A DNA stretch of 64,000 nt from Heliocidaris erythrogramma (GCA_025617745.1 CM046864.1:24469152-24533151), one strand, 5' to 3'. Numbered from the stretch's first letter, positions 1-11,540 are shown. Notes: generated from the sequence alone by a model not told the origin. Translations and numbers: made by a program.

Positions 1-890
1 TTGAATGAGATACAAAAGAGAGAGAGAGAGAGAGAGAGAGATAGAGTAATACGAACTTACGCATGGTGCTCTTAAATCACGGTATACAGGTACATGCATT
101 ATCAGAACGATCCACCATTATCACAAGAAATATAATTTTCATCACTACCAACAATATTATGGAAAAGAAACATAGGCAGATCCTCAATATCATCATTAAC
201 AAGGACGTAACAAAACGCTTTGCATTTTCTCAGCAAACATTTAGCATAACTCTAGAAGAGAAAAATGAAAAGTATCTGGTACATGTACTATTATAATTAT
301 TATGAATATCTTCAGAAATTTGACCAGCATAATGGTAGACGACAAAGCCCCTCATAATCGAGCTCGGAGGTGGTGTATTTGTAATGAAAATCAGAATCAT
401 ATCGGGTTCTTGAAAAGACGCTGGTAAGCGGATCATCAATAAGCCTTTTATACGAAGAAAGTGAATCTCCCTATCATGATTTCATGTTTTCATGGCCTTG
501 TGTCATCTTCTGGTTAATCGAGTAAAACGGTGCAGCAGCTCTCGAACTGGTATTGGGACGGAACACAAATAACATAATAGGTAACAAATTCATCTGAACT
601 TTTTTTTCTTTTGACGGTATTCAATGTGGAGAATGATAGGCACACAGAGGATGGCGGAGGAAGAGGGAAGAGGGAGATGAGATAAGAGAGGGAGAGACAG
701 ATAAAGACAGGAAGACAGGAAGACAGATAAAGACATTTATAAAGAATATGCTTTGTTTTATGTATGTCCTGCCAGTGATATCCCATCAACTCTTTATGGT
801 TGACTGAGAAAGCCAGCTTGATTGAAGAAGCGAGTTCGTAAAGAGGCCTTGTGATTCTGATTATTAAAAGGCAATTTATGAAAGAAGGGG
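1..890. repeat. Segmental repeat, copy 1 (partner at 3061-3830)
   Basis: The segment begins with a (GA)n tract (about 18-42) and continues with unique-looking AT-rich sequence. The same order of sequence recurs from 3061, including the start 'ttgaatgaga', the block 'gctcttaaatcacggtat' and the block 'gtattgggacggaac'. Small substitutions and indels separate the copies, and in copy 2 the (GA)n is replaced by (AT)n. A roughly 40-bp block ('tatgtatgtcctgcca') occurs twice inside this copy, near 760 and 900. No coding exon was recognised. Direct repeats flanking purine tracts suggest an old tandem duplication. Confidence 0.75.
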
Positions 891-989
891 CTTTGTTTTA
901 TGTATGTCCTGCCAATGATATCCCATCAAAACTTAGAAAGCCAGCTTGAATTAAAAACTCGCGGGCTGGTGTGTGACTCACCATATCGT

Positions 990-3065
990 TATGTATCATA
1001 ATGGAGACATGCGAGAGAGCAGGTAGGCAGACGGAGAGGGGGGGGGGGGGGGGGACGAGCGGAGATGTTAGAGGGAGAGGGAGAGAGAGATGGGGAGTAG
1101 CTGAGAAACATGATTAGTGATGGACTGAGAGGGGGAATGAGAAGATGTAAGGGAGAAGATAAAGGGAGTGGGAATGGTGAGATGTTATTTTGAGATGAAA
1201 TGGGGAGATTACGAAAAAAACGAGAAACGAGTAGAAGAGATAGGGAGATACACCATGCAATGACATGGGGAGGAAAAAAGAATGAGAGGCACAGGGAGAA
1301 AATGAGAGGAGGGAATGGATAGAGAGGGGGAGAAAGGGACATCAAGTGAGAGAGAAAGGGAGAGGGGAAGAAACAGACAGGCAGATGAGACAGACAGAGA
1401 TGGGATGAGAAGATCGAGATGGGATAATGGAGAGGGTGGGAAGGGATAGAGAGCAAGAGTGAGAAGAGATATTAGAGAATGATGGAGAATGAAGTGTGAA
1501 TTATGATATCGTGTGCTGAACAGAAAAAAACATTCAATATATATATACTAGTACCACGTATACGGTGCGGTCTTCTACCTTAAAGCATTTTTCCTCTCAT
1601 TTGCCAATCTGAAGTGTGAAAGTAAGTTCAATTATTGTCATTTCATTTTGATTGTAGGTTATAGCTTTTTACTGAGAATCTAAAATTTACTGAGAAAAAT
1701 AATCGCAATCTGACACGTGACTGGTAATTTTCTTCCATTTTTGTTAAAACCGATTCATGCCATAAAATCTTAGAATAGTGGGTCAAAAAGTCATGAAGAT
1801 TATGATGTATTAGTATTCAAAACTATTTCCGACAACGGTTTAAATTAGTGAACACGACAGTATTCCATGGTATTTGATAAGAAAGTCATTCCATTATTTT
1901 CATTGCATTTGTGAATATATTCCAGGGAATGATTTATTCACTCATTGAGTAGCATTATGTGATTGATGTCTATATTTAGAGTATGGGAGATGATTTTCTC
2001 ACAATGAATTTATGTATCATAAGGTAGACATGCGATAGAGGGAAAGAAGATGCGCAGACGGAGAGGGGAGGAAGGAAACGAGCGGAGATGTTAGAGAGAG
2101 AGGGAGAGAGAGATGCGGAGTAGCTGAGAAACATGATTAGTGATGGACTGAGAGGGGTGAATGAGAAGATGTAAGGGAGAAGATAAAGGAAGTGGGGAAT
2201 GGTGAGATTTTATTTGTAGATGAAATGGGAAGATTACGAAAAAAAAACGTGAAACGAGTAGAAGAGATAGGGAGATACACCATGCAATGACATGGGGAGG
2301 AAAAACAAATGAGAGGCACAGGGAGAAAATGAGAGGAGGGAATGGATAGAGAGGGGGAGGGAGAGGGAGAGAGGCAGAAACAGACAGGCAGGTGAGACAG
2401 ACAGAGACGGGATGAGAAGATCGAGATGGGATAATTGAGAGGGTGGGAGGGGATAGAGAGCAAGAGTGAGAAGAGATATTAGAGAATGACATGAATGAGG
2501 GGAAAGAAGATGCAGACGGAGAGAGACATGGAGGAAATGAGAGGAAGGAGTGGAGATAAGATAGGGCGAGACAGATAACGACAGGAGAGAGAGAGAGGGG
2601 GGGGGGAGGGAGAGGTCAAATGATCGAGGCAAAGAGAGGCATTGAACATGTTGAAGGGAGAGTCTCGGGATGGTTGAGGGTGCAAAGAGAAGGGGGAGCT
2701 GAGGGGAAAGAGAACGAAAGTGATGAACAGAGCAAGATTAAGAATAGATCGCGAGGGTATGTGTGTGTGAGTGTGTGTGTTTGTCAGAGAGAGAGAGAGA
2801 GAGAAAGAGATCCAGATAGACAAGTAAAAGGATAGGGTAAAATAGGGGAGGGGATATTGATACAGGTATAAGGAGTGATGGACATCATAGAGACAGAACG
2901 AGAGACAGATGGAAGAACATGGACATGGAGATAGAGACATGAATGAAGAGTGTGGGAAGAGAGGAGAGATGGACATGGGGAGTAGAGAAAGGGAGGAAGA
3001 GGGCGGAGAGATGCAGAGGTGAAAATAGAGAGACGGGATTGAAATATAAACGTGAACAAGTTGAA
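990..3065. repeat. Purine-rich (GAGA) tract with tandemly repeated blocks
   Basis: The plus strand is almost all A and G over 990-1480 and 2010-3065. The first block recurs at 2010-2500 in the same order (for example 'gacgagcggagatgtta' near 1052, with a close match near 2076), so this is a diverged tandem duplication with a third looser block behind it. The interval 1500-2000 is ordinary AT-rich DNA. Long serine/proline/leucine reading frames on the minus strand are by-products of the skewed composition. Such tracts can form triplex (H-DNA) structures, which is inferred here and not shown. Confidence 0.8.
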
Positions 3066-3074
3066 TGAGAGACA

Positions 3075-3105
<31 letters not shown>

Positions 3106-3830
3106 ATAATACAAACTTATGCATGGGGCTCTTAAATCACGGTATGCAGGTAAATGTACATGCATTATCAGAACTATCCACCATTATCACAAGCAATAAT
3201 TTTCATCACTACCAGCAATATTGTGGAAAATAAACATAGGCAGATCCTCAATATCACCATTAACAAGGACGTAAAAAACGCTTTACAATTTCTCAGCAAA
3301 CATTGAGCATAACTCTAGAAAGAAAAAAAAGTATATGGTACTATTATGAATATCTTCAGAAGTTTGACATTACCAGCATAATGGTAGACGACACTTCATT
3401 TAGGTAACAAGGCCCCTCATAATCGAGCTAGGAGGTCGTGTATTTGTAATGAAAATCAGGATTAAAGGGGATCATCAATAAGCCTTTCATACTAAGAAAG
3501 TGAATCTGTGTATCATGTTTTCATGGCCTTGGGTTATCTTGTGGTTAATCGAGTGAAAGGGTGCAGCAGGTCTCGAAATGGTATTGGGACGGAACCCTCA
3601 AGTTTGATACATACGGGGTAATAGATCCCTTTTCTTTATTCAGCCAAGAGAACCCTAGCCCAGATCTTTCATCATTGAAGAAGGGACGCGGTCTTGGACA
3701 TCTGTTTGTTTCATTCACCGTGAGCAAAAGAGGGCATTCACGTTTATATAGGAAGGTAGCTTTCAGAGCAGTGCTGTACTACACAAATAACATAATAGGT
3801 AAGAATTTCATCTGAACTTCTTTTTTTTTC
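3061..3830. repeat. Segmental repeat, copy 2, with a roughly 187-bp extra block
   Basis: This is the second copy of the segment at 1-890. After 'gggacggaac' (ends 3595) it carries about 187 bp absent from copy 1, and alignment resumes at 'acaaataacataatagg' (about 3783), matching about 565. Either the block was inserted in copy 2 or deleted from copy 1. An (AT)n tract lies at 3080-3104. No gene was recognised. Confidence 0.7.
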
Positions 3831-3848
3831 TTTTGACGATATTCAAGA

Positions 3849-4277
3849 AAACTGCTAAACATTCATTTTAAAAAATCGTGATTTTGGCGAGCCTCGAACC
3901 AGGGTCCGCTGATCGAGAATTGCTGGCATTACCGCTAGACTAACTCACATCATACGATTTAGAGCAGATCATATTGTTACATAGTGAATTCACGACTCCA
4001 CATAGTTCATGTTATCTACTTGTCCCCATGACTAAACTGGATTGCAAGAAGCATTCGTTAGTCTATCGGTAACGTCAGCGCCTCTCAATCAGCGGAACCT
4101 GGTTCGAGGCTCGCCACGGACACATTTTTTAAAATGAATGTTTAGCAGTTTAGGGAGCCGGTCCAGCTCCCGTGAAAGTGCTGAAATAGCACGCTGTGTG
4201 CATTACAATAGCACTCTGAGTGCAGTCCCTATGCATGCCCTCAAAGTGCTATATACAGCACTTCAGTTGTTACAGTG
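3849..4277. mobile_element. Foldback TIR element with tRNA-like arms (left end truncated)
   Basis: The arms 'actgctaaacattcatttta' (about 3850) and its reverse complement near 4130-4150 are inverted. Just inside each arm lies a tRNA-like module ending in a Pol III B-box-like 'ggttcgaggct' (minus at about 3887-3950, plus at about 4060-4120). To the right the terminal region contains 'agcactctgagtgcagtccc' and ends in 'tacagtg', followed by TA. A second copy at 8981-10262 shows the full left end, so here the left end is missing. The right end directly abuts a LINE fragment whose frame begins at 4280. Confidence 0.7.
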
Positions 4278-4279
4278 TA

Positions 4280-5805
4280 CCTGTATTATCAAAATTGCTA
4301 GAAAAACTTGTGTTTAATCAAGTATAATTATGATTACCTTTCAAAGAATGAAGTATTATGTCATAACCAGCACGGCTTTCGCCCTAAACACTCCACTTTG
4401 ACAGCACTCTTATCTCTCATTGAAGATGTTTGTAGAAAATTAGACAATGGATATGTTGTTGGTATTGTAACACTAGACTAAGAAAAGGCGTTCGATCTTA
4501 TTTCGTTTGAGATTTTGCTAACAAAAGTTAATTTATTATGGTTTTGATCAAAATTCAATATGTTGGTTTCAGGATTATTTTCATTGTAGGGACCAATGCA
4601 CTTTTGTAAAAGGTACCTTGTCACCGAGCAGAAAAGTAACAAGCGGAGTGCCTCAGGGGAAGTATCCTAGGGCTGTTGTTGTTTATTATCACCCTAAATG
4701 ATTTATGCAAATCAATTTAAAAATGTTCCCCTTTCTCTTTATGCGGATGACACTTGTATGTACTTATGTTGTACTACGACATGGTTTTCAAATAACGAAA
4801 TGTTGCTTAACGTTGACAAATGCCAATACATGTTAGCCGGTTCAAAATGAAAATTAGCTCGTTTCTGTAATGTTGATATTCGTTTAAATAGTAAAAAATT
4901 ACTTCAGTCTTGGAATACAAAATAAAAATATCTTGGGGTTTTGATAGACTGCAATCTTTCATGGAATCGACAAATTGACCATGTAAAAAAAAAGTTTTAA
5001 AAACGTATTTTGCTTTAAAGCGCATTAGGCAGATCATTGACGAAAAAATTAGCATTAATACTTTATAAAAACTTAATCCAGCCTCTTTTCGACTATTGTA
5101 GCACAATTTGGATGAATGGTCAAGTAAGTCAGTTAAAACGGCTCCAAACTTTACAAAATAGATGCTTGCGGTCTGTACTGTGAGTGAATAGTAGATTTCA
5201 CACTGAAATACTTTATAAAACCCTTGTAGTTAAACAGTTGAAAGAGCACTGGATCAAACAGGCGTTGGTTACAATAATTAATTTGTTACACACTCTTAAT
5301 CCACATATGTTATCTTCTTTGACTGAATTTAATACTCATTTAGTTTATATGCTTCGCTATGCTAATTCACAAATTGCCATTCCAAGACCACGTACACATT
5401 TTCTCCACCATAGCCCTTTATACCATGCTTCAAAACTTTTTAATACCTTGTCCGTCGATCTTAGACTTATATATGATATTAAATTATTTAGTATAGAGAT
5501 AAGTAAAATAGAAATATTGGTTCACTTCTTTCGTCGACTGGATACTAAATTTTTCTTTTCCTTATTTTTCTTTCTTTCCATCTTTGGGTATCATTTTTTT
5601 TTACTATTGATTCAATTTTTTTCTACTTCTGTAAATATGTTCATCTATAACTTGCATATCTTTGGTTTGCAAATTGTATTTTCCTTGTTTGCATCTATTG
5701 TTCAATGTTTTTATCACGGCCTCGCTGAGAAACAGCTTTTAGCTGAATGCGGGCACAATTGTATGTTGTTTTTTATCCGTGAATAAATAAAATAAACAAA
5801 CAAAC
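4280..5805 (+). pseudogene. Non-LTR retrotransposon reverse transcriptase, CR1/Jockey-like, decayed
   Basis: Reading across frames recovers reverse transcriptase landmarks in order: 'LSKLLEKLVFNQV' at about 4287, 'QHGFRPKHSTLTAL' at about 4369, 'EKAFD' at about 4485 (the catalytic Asp block A), 'SGVPQG' at about 4635, and the YADDT catalytic box at about 4741. Then comes the KYLGVLID thumb-like block at about 4930 and a C-terminal region open from about 5184. In-frame stops and several frameshifts make it a fossil. The 3' end has the terminal 'ctgagaaacagcttttagct' region and a tail of (ATAAA)-type repeats at about 5780-5805, as in CR1-group LINEs. The 5' part is missing. The protein would have copied its RNA at the target site, but this copy cannot. 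CR1 versus Jockey assignment needs a phylogeny. Confidence 0.85.
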
Positions 5806-6295
5806 TAGATTATCCCCATTTCTGTGTAAATGACATTGATTTTAATCCTCAAACACTGCTTTTGAAACAAGAATTGAAGTTTAAAGTGACAGTAAATTGA
5901 ACCTCCTAATTGCGCCATCTTTCACCAGTATTTGAAAAGTGTCTGTTCCTCTAATTTTCCCATCATGCCCCATTCTTGTTTGTAGAAGCTTAGAATGTAT
6001 CTGTAGGCAATTTTCCACATGTGCAACGTCAAAAATAATAATTTAAAATATAAAATGTGCCTATTTTTCCAACAGCTTTTTGTCGAAATTCAAAATAAAA
6101 TGTAATTAATTTTCAAATTATAAATAATCTCTCAATTTAGCAGTTACTGTAAGGTGGCGCTGTTCAAGTTTTGCCAGTTTAATGCCATTTTAATATTATG
6201 ACAGCTTGCCGTGAAATGTTGCTGCTATATATTCCATGCGCCCTCTTCATAACATTTAGAAAATGCTTCGTCTTAAAACATGATTATATATAAAG
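5806..6295. other. No recognisable feature
   Basis: AT-rich DNA with short homopolymers. No exon-like stretch, tandem repeat or inverted repeat stood out. Confidence 0.5.
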
Positions 6296-6741
6296 CAGTG
6301 GCGTATCTAGGGATTATGGCGCCCGGGGTAAATGAAGAAATTAGCCTACAATACTTAGCAAGAGGCAGATGAAACATGATACCGAGCAAAGGAACGACAA
6401 TTATATCTTTATTTTTGACATTCAACCCTTAAAACAATTTTTTTTTAAAGAACTATATACTGGGGGCGCGAAATTACAAGATCCTGAAAGACAATAATTA
6501 TCCGAGGGAGCAAAGCAACCGAGCTTTAAAGAAGTTTTCGCATTTTAAACCCTCACAAACTGTATTCCTAATGCATTTACCCTACCGATGGGGGGGGGGG
6601 GCATAGTCATTAAGGATTTTGTGTTTTTGCGTTTCGTTCATTTTCCCTCTTTTTTTTTTCTTTCTCTCTTTTGCGTTTTTTGCGCCCCCTCCAAGTGCCG
6701 CCCGGGGCACATGCCCCCTGTCCCCCCTAGATACTCCACTG
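6296..6741. mobile_element. hAT-type MITE, CAGTGGCGTATCTAGG ends
   Basis: The left end 'cagtggcgtatctaggg' and the right end 'cccctagatactccactg' are inverted repeats with one mismatch. CAGTGGCG-type ends are typical of hAT MITEs in animals. The flanks 'atataaag' and 'atcataag' could be a degraded 8-bp target duplication. The interior is about 410 bp, includes a G11 run near 6590, and has no transposase. Confidence 0.75.
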
Positions 6742-7180
6742 ATCATAAGTTCTTAGTTTGGGCTTAGATCTTTGTGAAGTTCACAACAAGTTTTGGAGAT
6801 ACTACTACAACATTACCTACGAGATGACATTAAGGATTGTATAAGCACTTTTTAAGAAGTTACCAATCAAAATTGTTGTCCCATTTCAACCAGTAGCTTC
6901 ACGGAGTGATATTACAGTGCAGTGAGTACCTCTGTGTCGTGGCTTTATGGCAATATTGAATACAAGTCATATCATCTGTTACAAGGTCAAGTGTACACCA
7001 ATAGGCGGGGATCATGCATTTTATACGCGATCCCTTTGTCAGCGCAAATAAACCAGTTACATCTTGGTCATGTTGGTGGGTGTGTTTTACTCAGCGAATA
7101 ACCACTTCTTTATATTCACAGATTTTATCTCTCTCTCGCTCTCTCTCTCTCTCGTTCTCTCTCTCTCAGGGGCGACGGAG
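6742..7180. other. Anonymous DNA with a (CT)n microsatellite
   Basis: No gene was seen. A CT-rich microsatellite lies at about 7127-7168. Confidence 0.5.
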
Positions 7181-7611
7181 CGTCTTTCAAAGTTGGGGGG
7201 GGGGGGAACCAGCCAAAAGGGCACTTTTAGAGAAAAAAGGGGCACTTACAAAGGGTGAACATAAAGCAAAAAAAAGAGAGACCATTTTGTGACATTGGTA
7301 TCCTACAGTCAATCGATACGTAATCAACTTCATCTTCAGATTCTTTTCTAATGCGGAAGTCCTTGGGTTTTGCATTATTTACATCGGATATAATGAAAAT
7401 GACCACAGCAAATTAATTTCGGGGGAATGCATAATGATCTTTTAATTCGTACATTAACCCTGCCGTTTTTAGGATTACCATGATTACATCGATATCATCA
7501 TACCTTTTGCGATCTGCTTGATTTGAAACATATAAGAGCGAGCAAGCGCAGCGAGCGAGTTTGGGGAAAATTTTCAGGAAATATTGCCCTTATATCCTTG
7601 GTGTAAGATAT

Positions 7612-7775
7612 GGGCAGAGTTGTTGACTCGAGTAATGCGACTTGGACTCCAGTCACGACTCGAGTCACTATTTTGCTTACTTGCGACTTGACTTGCTACA
7701 TGCAAGAATGACTTATGACTTGACTTGAACTTGCGACAAAATATTTGTGACTTGACTTGACAAGTCACGTATCGT
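7612..7775. repeat. GACTTGACTT-type degenerate minisatellite
   Basis: The short motifs 'gacttgactt', 'cttgcgact' and 'actcgagt' recur with irregular spacing. The same motif family returns at 8538-8650. Just upstream is 'gcgagcaagcgcagcgagcg' (about 7538), a GCGAGC-rich signature that often marks dispersed repeats in marine invertebrates. Confidence 0.7.
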
Positions 7776-8537
7776 AAATATTTTGATACGTGCAAAACGG
7801 GGCCGGGGTGTAAAAAATTATTCTATTGTGCACTGTACTACGAGTAGGTGGTACAGACTAAAGGACTAAACCCGTCCCGAGCTCCGTGGACGTCGTGTTG
7901 TGCATGTGAAGTACTGCAGTTCCATAGAATTCCGGATTTAACTCTATGTTCTCTTCCTTCACGCGCACGCCACTGATCTCTATACGAACGGCGCGCGGAC
8001 ATGTCATAGTACTTTTTATTACAATTGGAAATAATTATAACCTAAAAGTGTTTTTTAAGTTAAACCATACAAAATGTGACACATTTTCCGTCTTAACTTT
8101 AAAACAATAAAAAAAGATAAAATATATTAATTTAAAGAACGTAACTCCTCTTTTGAATCACTTTCTAATTCTAAGTATAGTTTGTGCAATTTGGTTACGT
8201 ACATTGGCTGTATCCGCGGAGCGCGGCAAGAGTATATCGCGCGCTCCGGCCGCTCGCTCCGTGTGCTTCTCATTCTTTCAGCTTTGGCTCTGATTGACGT
8301 ATTAACCCATAGCTCTAACCGAGTCCTTGCACGGTAAGTGAACCAAAAAATATGCAGAATATGATGCTAATGTGGAATGTATTACATATTTACATCCACC
8401 AAATAGCAAAACGATGTATTGCAAATTACAAAACCTTTTTGGCATGAAGTTAAAGACGTGTAACTGTTAGGGTAAACACCCGCCCCTCCACCCGGGGCTC
8501 TTGTTAGTTTCCCCCCTGTCCTGCCTGAATTGTCTTT
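7776..8537. other. Spacer between minisatellite blocks
   Basis: Anonymous sequence with GC-rich patches ('gcgcgcggac' near 7990, 'cgcgcgctccggccgctcgc' near 8238). No coding exon was recognised. Confidence 0.4.
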
Positions 8538-8650
8538 TTAATGACTTGACTTGACTTGACTTGACCTGTGATGACTTGTGACTTGACTTGACATGAGTTG
8601 AAATGCAACAAATGACTTGATACTTGACTCCGACTTGCAAAAAAAATGAC
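8538..8650. repeat. GACTTGACTT minisatellite, second block
   Basis: Four perfect tandem copies of the pentamer 'gactt/acttg' type open the block at 8540, followed by degenerate copies. It is related to the block at 7612-7775. Confidence 0.75.
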
Positions 8651-9237
8651 TGGCATAATTATGGGCACATTCAATGAAGGGCATTGTACCCCTCTTGCCT
8701 CCGGCTCCACTGCCGAACATTGTTGCTGTAGTATACATTTTACTACATAAAGCCGCATCGATTCTTTCAAGCTAGATATCCATGTTTTTGTAAGAAACAG
8801 TGGGAAAATATAAGTAAAAGGGGCACTTATCAGAAGAGGATAGGGCGCTGATCATATGTGGAAAGAGGCACTAAAAAGGGGCATTAATGAGAAGAGGGAA
8901 ATGGCTCATATTAATTAGGAAAAGGGCACTTTATCAGAAGTAAAGAGGGGGCACTTATCAGATTTGAAAATGAGCACTTACACTCTAAAAACTTAAGTGT
9001 TGCATTTAGCACTTTTTGAGGGCATGCATAGGGACTGCACTCAGAGTGCTATTGAATGCACACAGTGTGCTATTTCAGCACTTTCACGGGAGCTGGACCG
9101 GCTCCTTAAAATGCGAAACATTCATTAAAAAAAAAATCGTGATTTTGGCGAGCCTCGAACCAGGGTCCGCAGATCGAGAATTGCTGGCATTACCGCTAGA
9201 CTAACTCACATCATACGATTTAGAGCAGACTATATTG

Positions 9238-10010
9238 TTACCCACGCCGATAAAATCGGCAGGGTTATGTAAAGGGCTCCGTATGTTTGTTTGTTTGTTT
9301 GTTTGTTTGTGTACAAGCTAACTAGAGAACGGGTGAACGGATTTGCACCAAATTTTCAGGGAATGTTCGGATAGTGACAGGAAAGAATCGACTAGATTTT
9401 GGTGATGATCGGTTGACCTCTGCAAATTCTGTGTGACCTTGAAGTTTTGACCCCAACTTCAGTTCGGATAGTGACAGGAAAGAATCGATTAGGAAAAGAA
9501 TCGATTTTGGTGATGATCGGTTATGGGAACTTCAGTTTGGATAGTTTTTTGTTTTTAAGAATATTTTATTACTTCCTTTTTCAAAATAACATTTTCACAA
9601 TAATCAAGGTAAAATACACAAATATATTCACATGCAGTATCATTGTGCCAAATTACATAATAATAATAACAATAAGTAACCATAATATTTTACATGCATG
9701 TATTAAATAGTAGATTATGCCAAATCTAACTGGGCGTTGTGGCGTGCGCCTGTAATCCAGCTAACAGTGGAAGTTATAAACTGATTCAGCGGACCCAGCG
9801 GACGTAAATAATCATAATTATCTGATTGATACACGTCTGTAAAACCCAATTAGACCCCAATTAAACACGGAAGTCTTTATTGCGTTAAAAAAAGGAAGAA
9901 AAATATAAAGTATAAAATACAGTGACAGGAAAGAATCGATTAGGGAAAGAATGCAACTACTCTGTAGCGCCGCTAAGGCGTGGGTCTGCCGCCTTTGACG
10001 GCCTTTCTAG
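9238..10010 (+). mobile_element. Helentron-like non-autonomous element (HINE), family 1
   Basis: Compared with the uninterrupted sibling ('attgttacatagtg' at about 3973), this sequence is an insertion between 'attg' and 'ttacatag' (TTA ambiguity). The 5' end is a nested hairpin, outer ACCC/GGGT around inner GCCGA-taaaa-TCGGC (9246-9260). It is followed by a (GTTT)n microsatellite and core repeats on 'gtgacaggaaagaatcga'. Near the 3' end 'ggcgtgggt' (9977-9985) is the inverted copy of the 5' terminal 'acccacgcc', followed by a small GCCG/CGGC hairpin and a terminal CTAG. This matches the known layout of DINE-1/Helentron-associated elements. No Rep/helicase is present. Superfamily assignment is inference. 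Confidence 0.65.
9728..9765 (+). ncRNA. 7SL (SRP Alu-domain)-like fragment
   Basis: The 34 bases at 9730-9763, including 'ggcgtgcgcctgtaatccag', closely resemble the 5' Alu domain of animal 7SL RNA, which has a GGTGGCGCGTGCCTGTAGTC-type core. The similarity fades right after 'agcta', so this is a short processed or chimeric fragment and not a full SRP RNA. It lies inside the family 1 HINE. It is followed by a 49-bp block around 'ctgattgatacacgtctgta' that also occurs at 21486 and 23480. Confidence 0.4.
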
Positions 10011-10749
10011 TTACATAGTGAATTTACGACACCACATAGTTCATGTTATCTACTTGACTCCTATGACTAAACTGGATTGCAAGAAGCATGCGTTAGTCTA
10101 TCAGTAACGTCAGCGCCTGTCAATCAGCGGAACCTGGTTCGAGGCTCGCCACGGTAACATTTTTTTTTGCTGGTAAATTATCACACTACAAGTGCTAAAA
10201 CAGCATTTCAGATGCAGTCACTATACATGCCCCGAAAAAGTAGCACTTTAGTTTTTACAGTGTATCAGAAGGGGAAAATAGGTACTTATTAGAAGGGAAA
10301 GGCAGCACCTATAATCAGAATTAAGAATGCACTTATCAAGGGAGAAAATGACACATGTTAGGGAGAAAGGGGAACAATCATTATATTTGAAAAGGGGCAC
10401 TTATTAGAAGGAGAAAAGGGCATTTATAAGAAAGAAAAATAGTCACTATCCGAAGTAAAATTGCATTTATCAGAAGGGGAAAGGGGGCACTTATTAGAGA
10501 TAAGGAATCAATTATCAGATGTGAAAAGGGGCACTTATCAAAAGGAGAAAGAATGGCACTTATCAGAAGGCAAAGGGCACTTATGAGACAGGAAAGGGGC
10601 ACTTTTATTAGTAAAGAGGGCACTTATCAGAGAGAAAAGGGCATTTTTCAGAAATAAAAGTTCACTTTTTCGGTACTTCAAAAAGTGGGGCACTGTACGC
10701 CATCCTCCCCCCCCCCCCCCCAAGCGCTGCCCGTGCTCTCTCTAGCCAC

Positions 10750-11540
10750 TTCACTGTGTTTTTGTAAGAGCAAACATTTACTGTGATGAAAAAAACGTAA
10801 TGCCTTATGTACAGTTTTGGCAAACGTTGGTAGCTAGTGTTCAGAAACAAACTTTGAATTCCATACTTTACACGTTAGTACCTGTTTCGGAAAGGAGTGG
10901 AGAGGGACATGGTGAACTGAGAGAAGTTTAATACCTCCTATCATAACTCAAATAGCATTTAACCTGTTTATCAATCCGGCCTTAATACCTTTCAAAGTTC
11001 AGAGATATTCACAAAATGTAGGCTTGTATGACTTAACTCTTTGCAATGATATGTTCCGGTAAAAAAAACCCCACTTATATTATGTTGTAGTCAACTGTTG
11101 ATTTGTCTATCAGGGTGTATTGTTCCAGTTTAACTAATTTGAATTTTGTATATACAAATAACTTGAGCTTTAACCAGGCATAATTTATAGACATAATACA
11201 TGAAGTTCTTTTATCGAATTTTAATTGAACATGGGTAGGCCTAATGAAAAATGCTCGACGGATGTCTGTTTACAGATCATCCGAACTAGTCCTGGCAATC
11301 TTGTGTAGAACAAATACAGTATTCTTTTTCGAAATACAGTAGATGACATTTTGGATAATGACTGCGTTATGCTGCATATGCTTTACAATCTGTGCATGTA
11401 TTCGTAAACTTTACTAGACTGTTTATTTTCGCTCTTATTTTTTTCTTTTTAAGTAATGTATTATCACTGACGTATCAAACACTTATCTTGAGACAACGAC
11501 TTTAACATCCCCCATTTAAAAGCAAACAAAACAAAACAAC
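10750..11540. other. No recognisable feature
   Basis: AT-rich anonymous DNA. A run of 15 C at about 10708-10722 precedes it. No exon, repeat array or inverted repeat was seen. Confidence 0.45.

Larger units (their letters stand above)
8981..10262. mobile_element. TIR transposon (TA target), foldback with tRNA-like arms, nested host
   Basis: The ends are 'cactctaaaaac' (8981) and 'gtttttacagtg' (to 10262), flanked by TA on both sides. The interrupted minisatellite unit shows the TA was duplicated on insertion. Arms carry the 'gggactgcactcagagtgc' block and inner tRNA-like modules with 'ggttcgaggct', as in the element at 3849-4277. No transposase is present, so it is non-autonomous. TA duplication fits the Tc1/mariner-type superfamily, although the superfamily is inferred from the TSD alone. 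The element was later split by a Helentron-like insertion at 9238-10010. Confidence 0.85.
8813..10680. repeat. GGGGCACTTATCAGAAG minisatellite, split by a transposon
   Basis: Units of roughly 25-30 bp built on 'ggggcacttatcagaagg' run over 8813-8980 and resume at 10263-10680. Two weaker units lie at 7215-7255. The interruption falls inside one unit: 'gagcactta' before the element and 'tatcagaagggg' after it join into a normal unit, giving an independent reading of the empty insertion site. Confidence 0.85.

Noticed and set aside
989..3165. Long minus-strand Ser/Pro/Leu-rich open frames
   Set aside because: They lie on GA-rich tracts where stop codons are rare on one strand; overlapping frames are open together and no domain is visible.
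5184..5786. 200-residue open frame read as an independent gene
   Set aside because: Its first part continues the C-terminal region of the decayed CR1-like LINE and its end runs into the LINE 3' tail.
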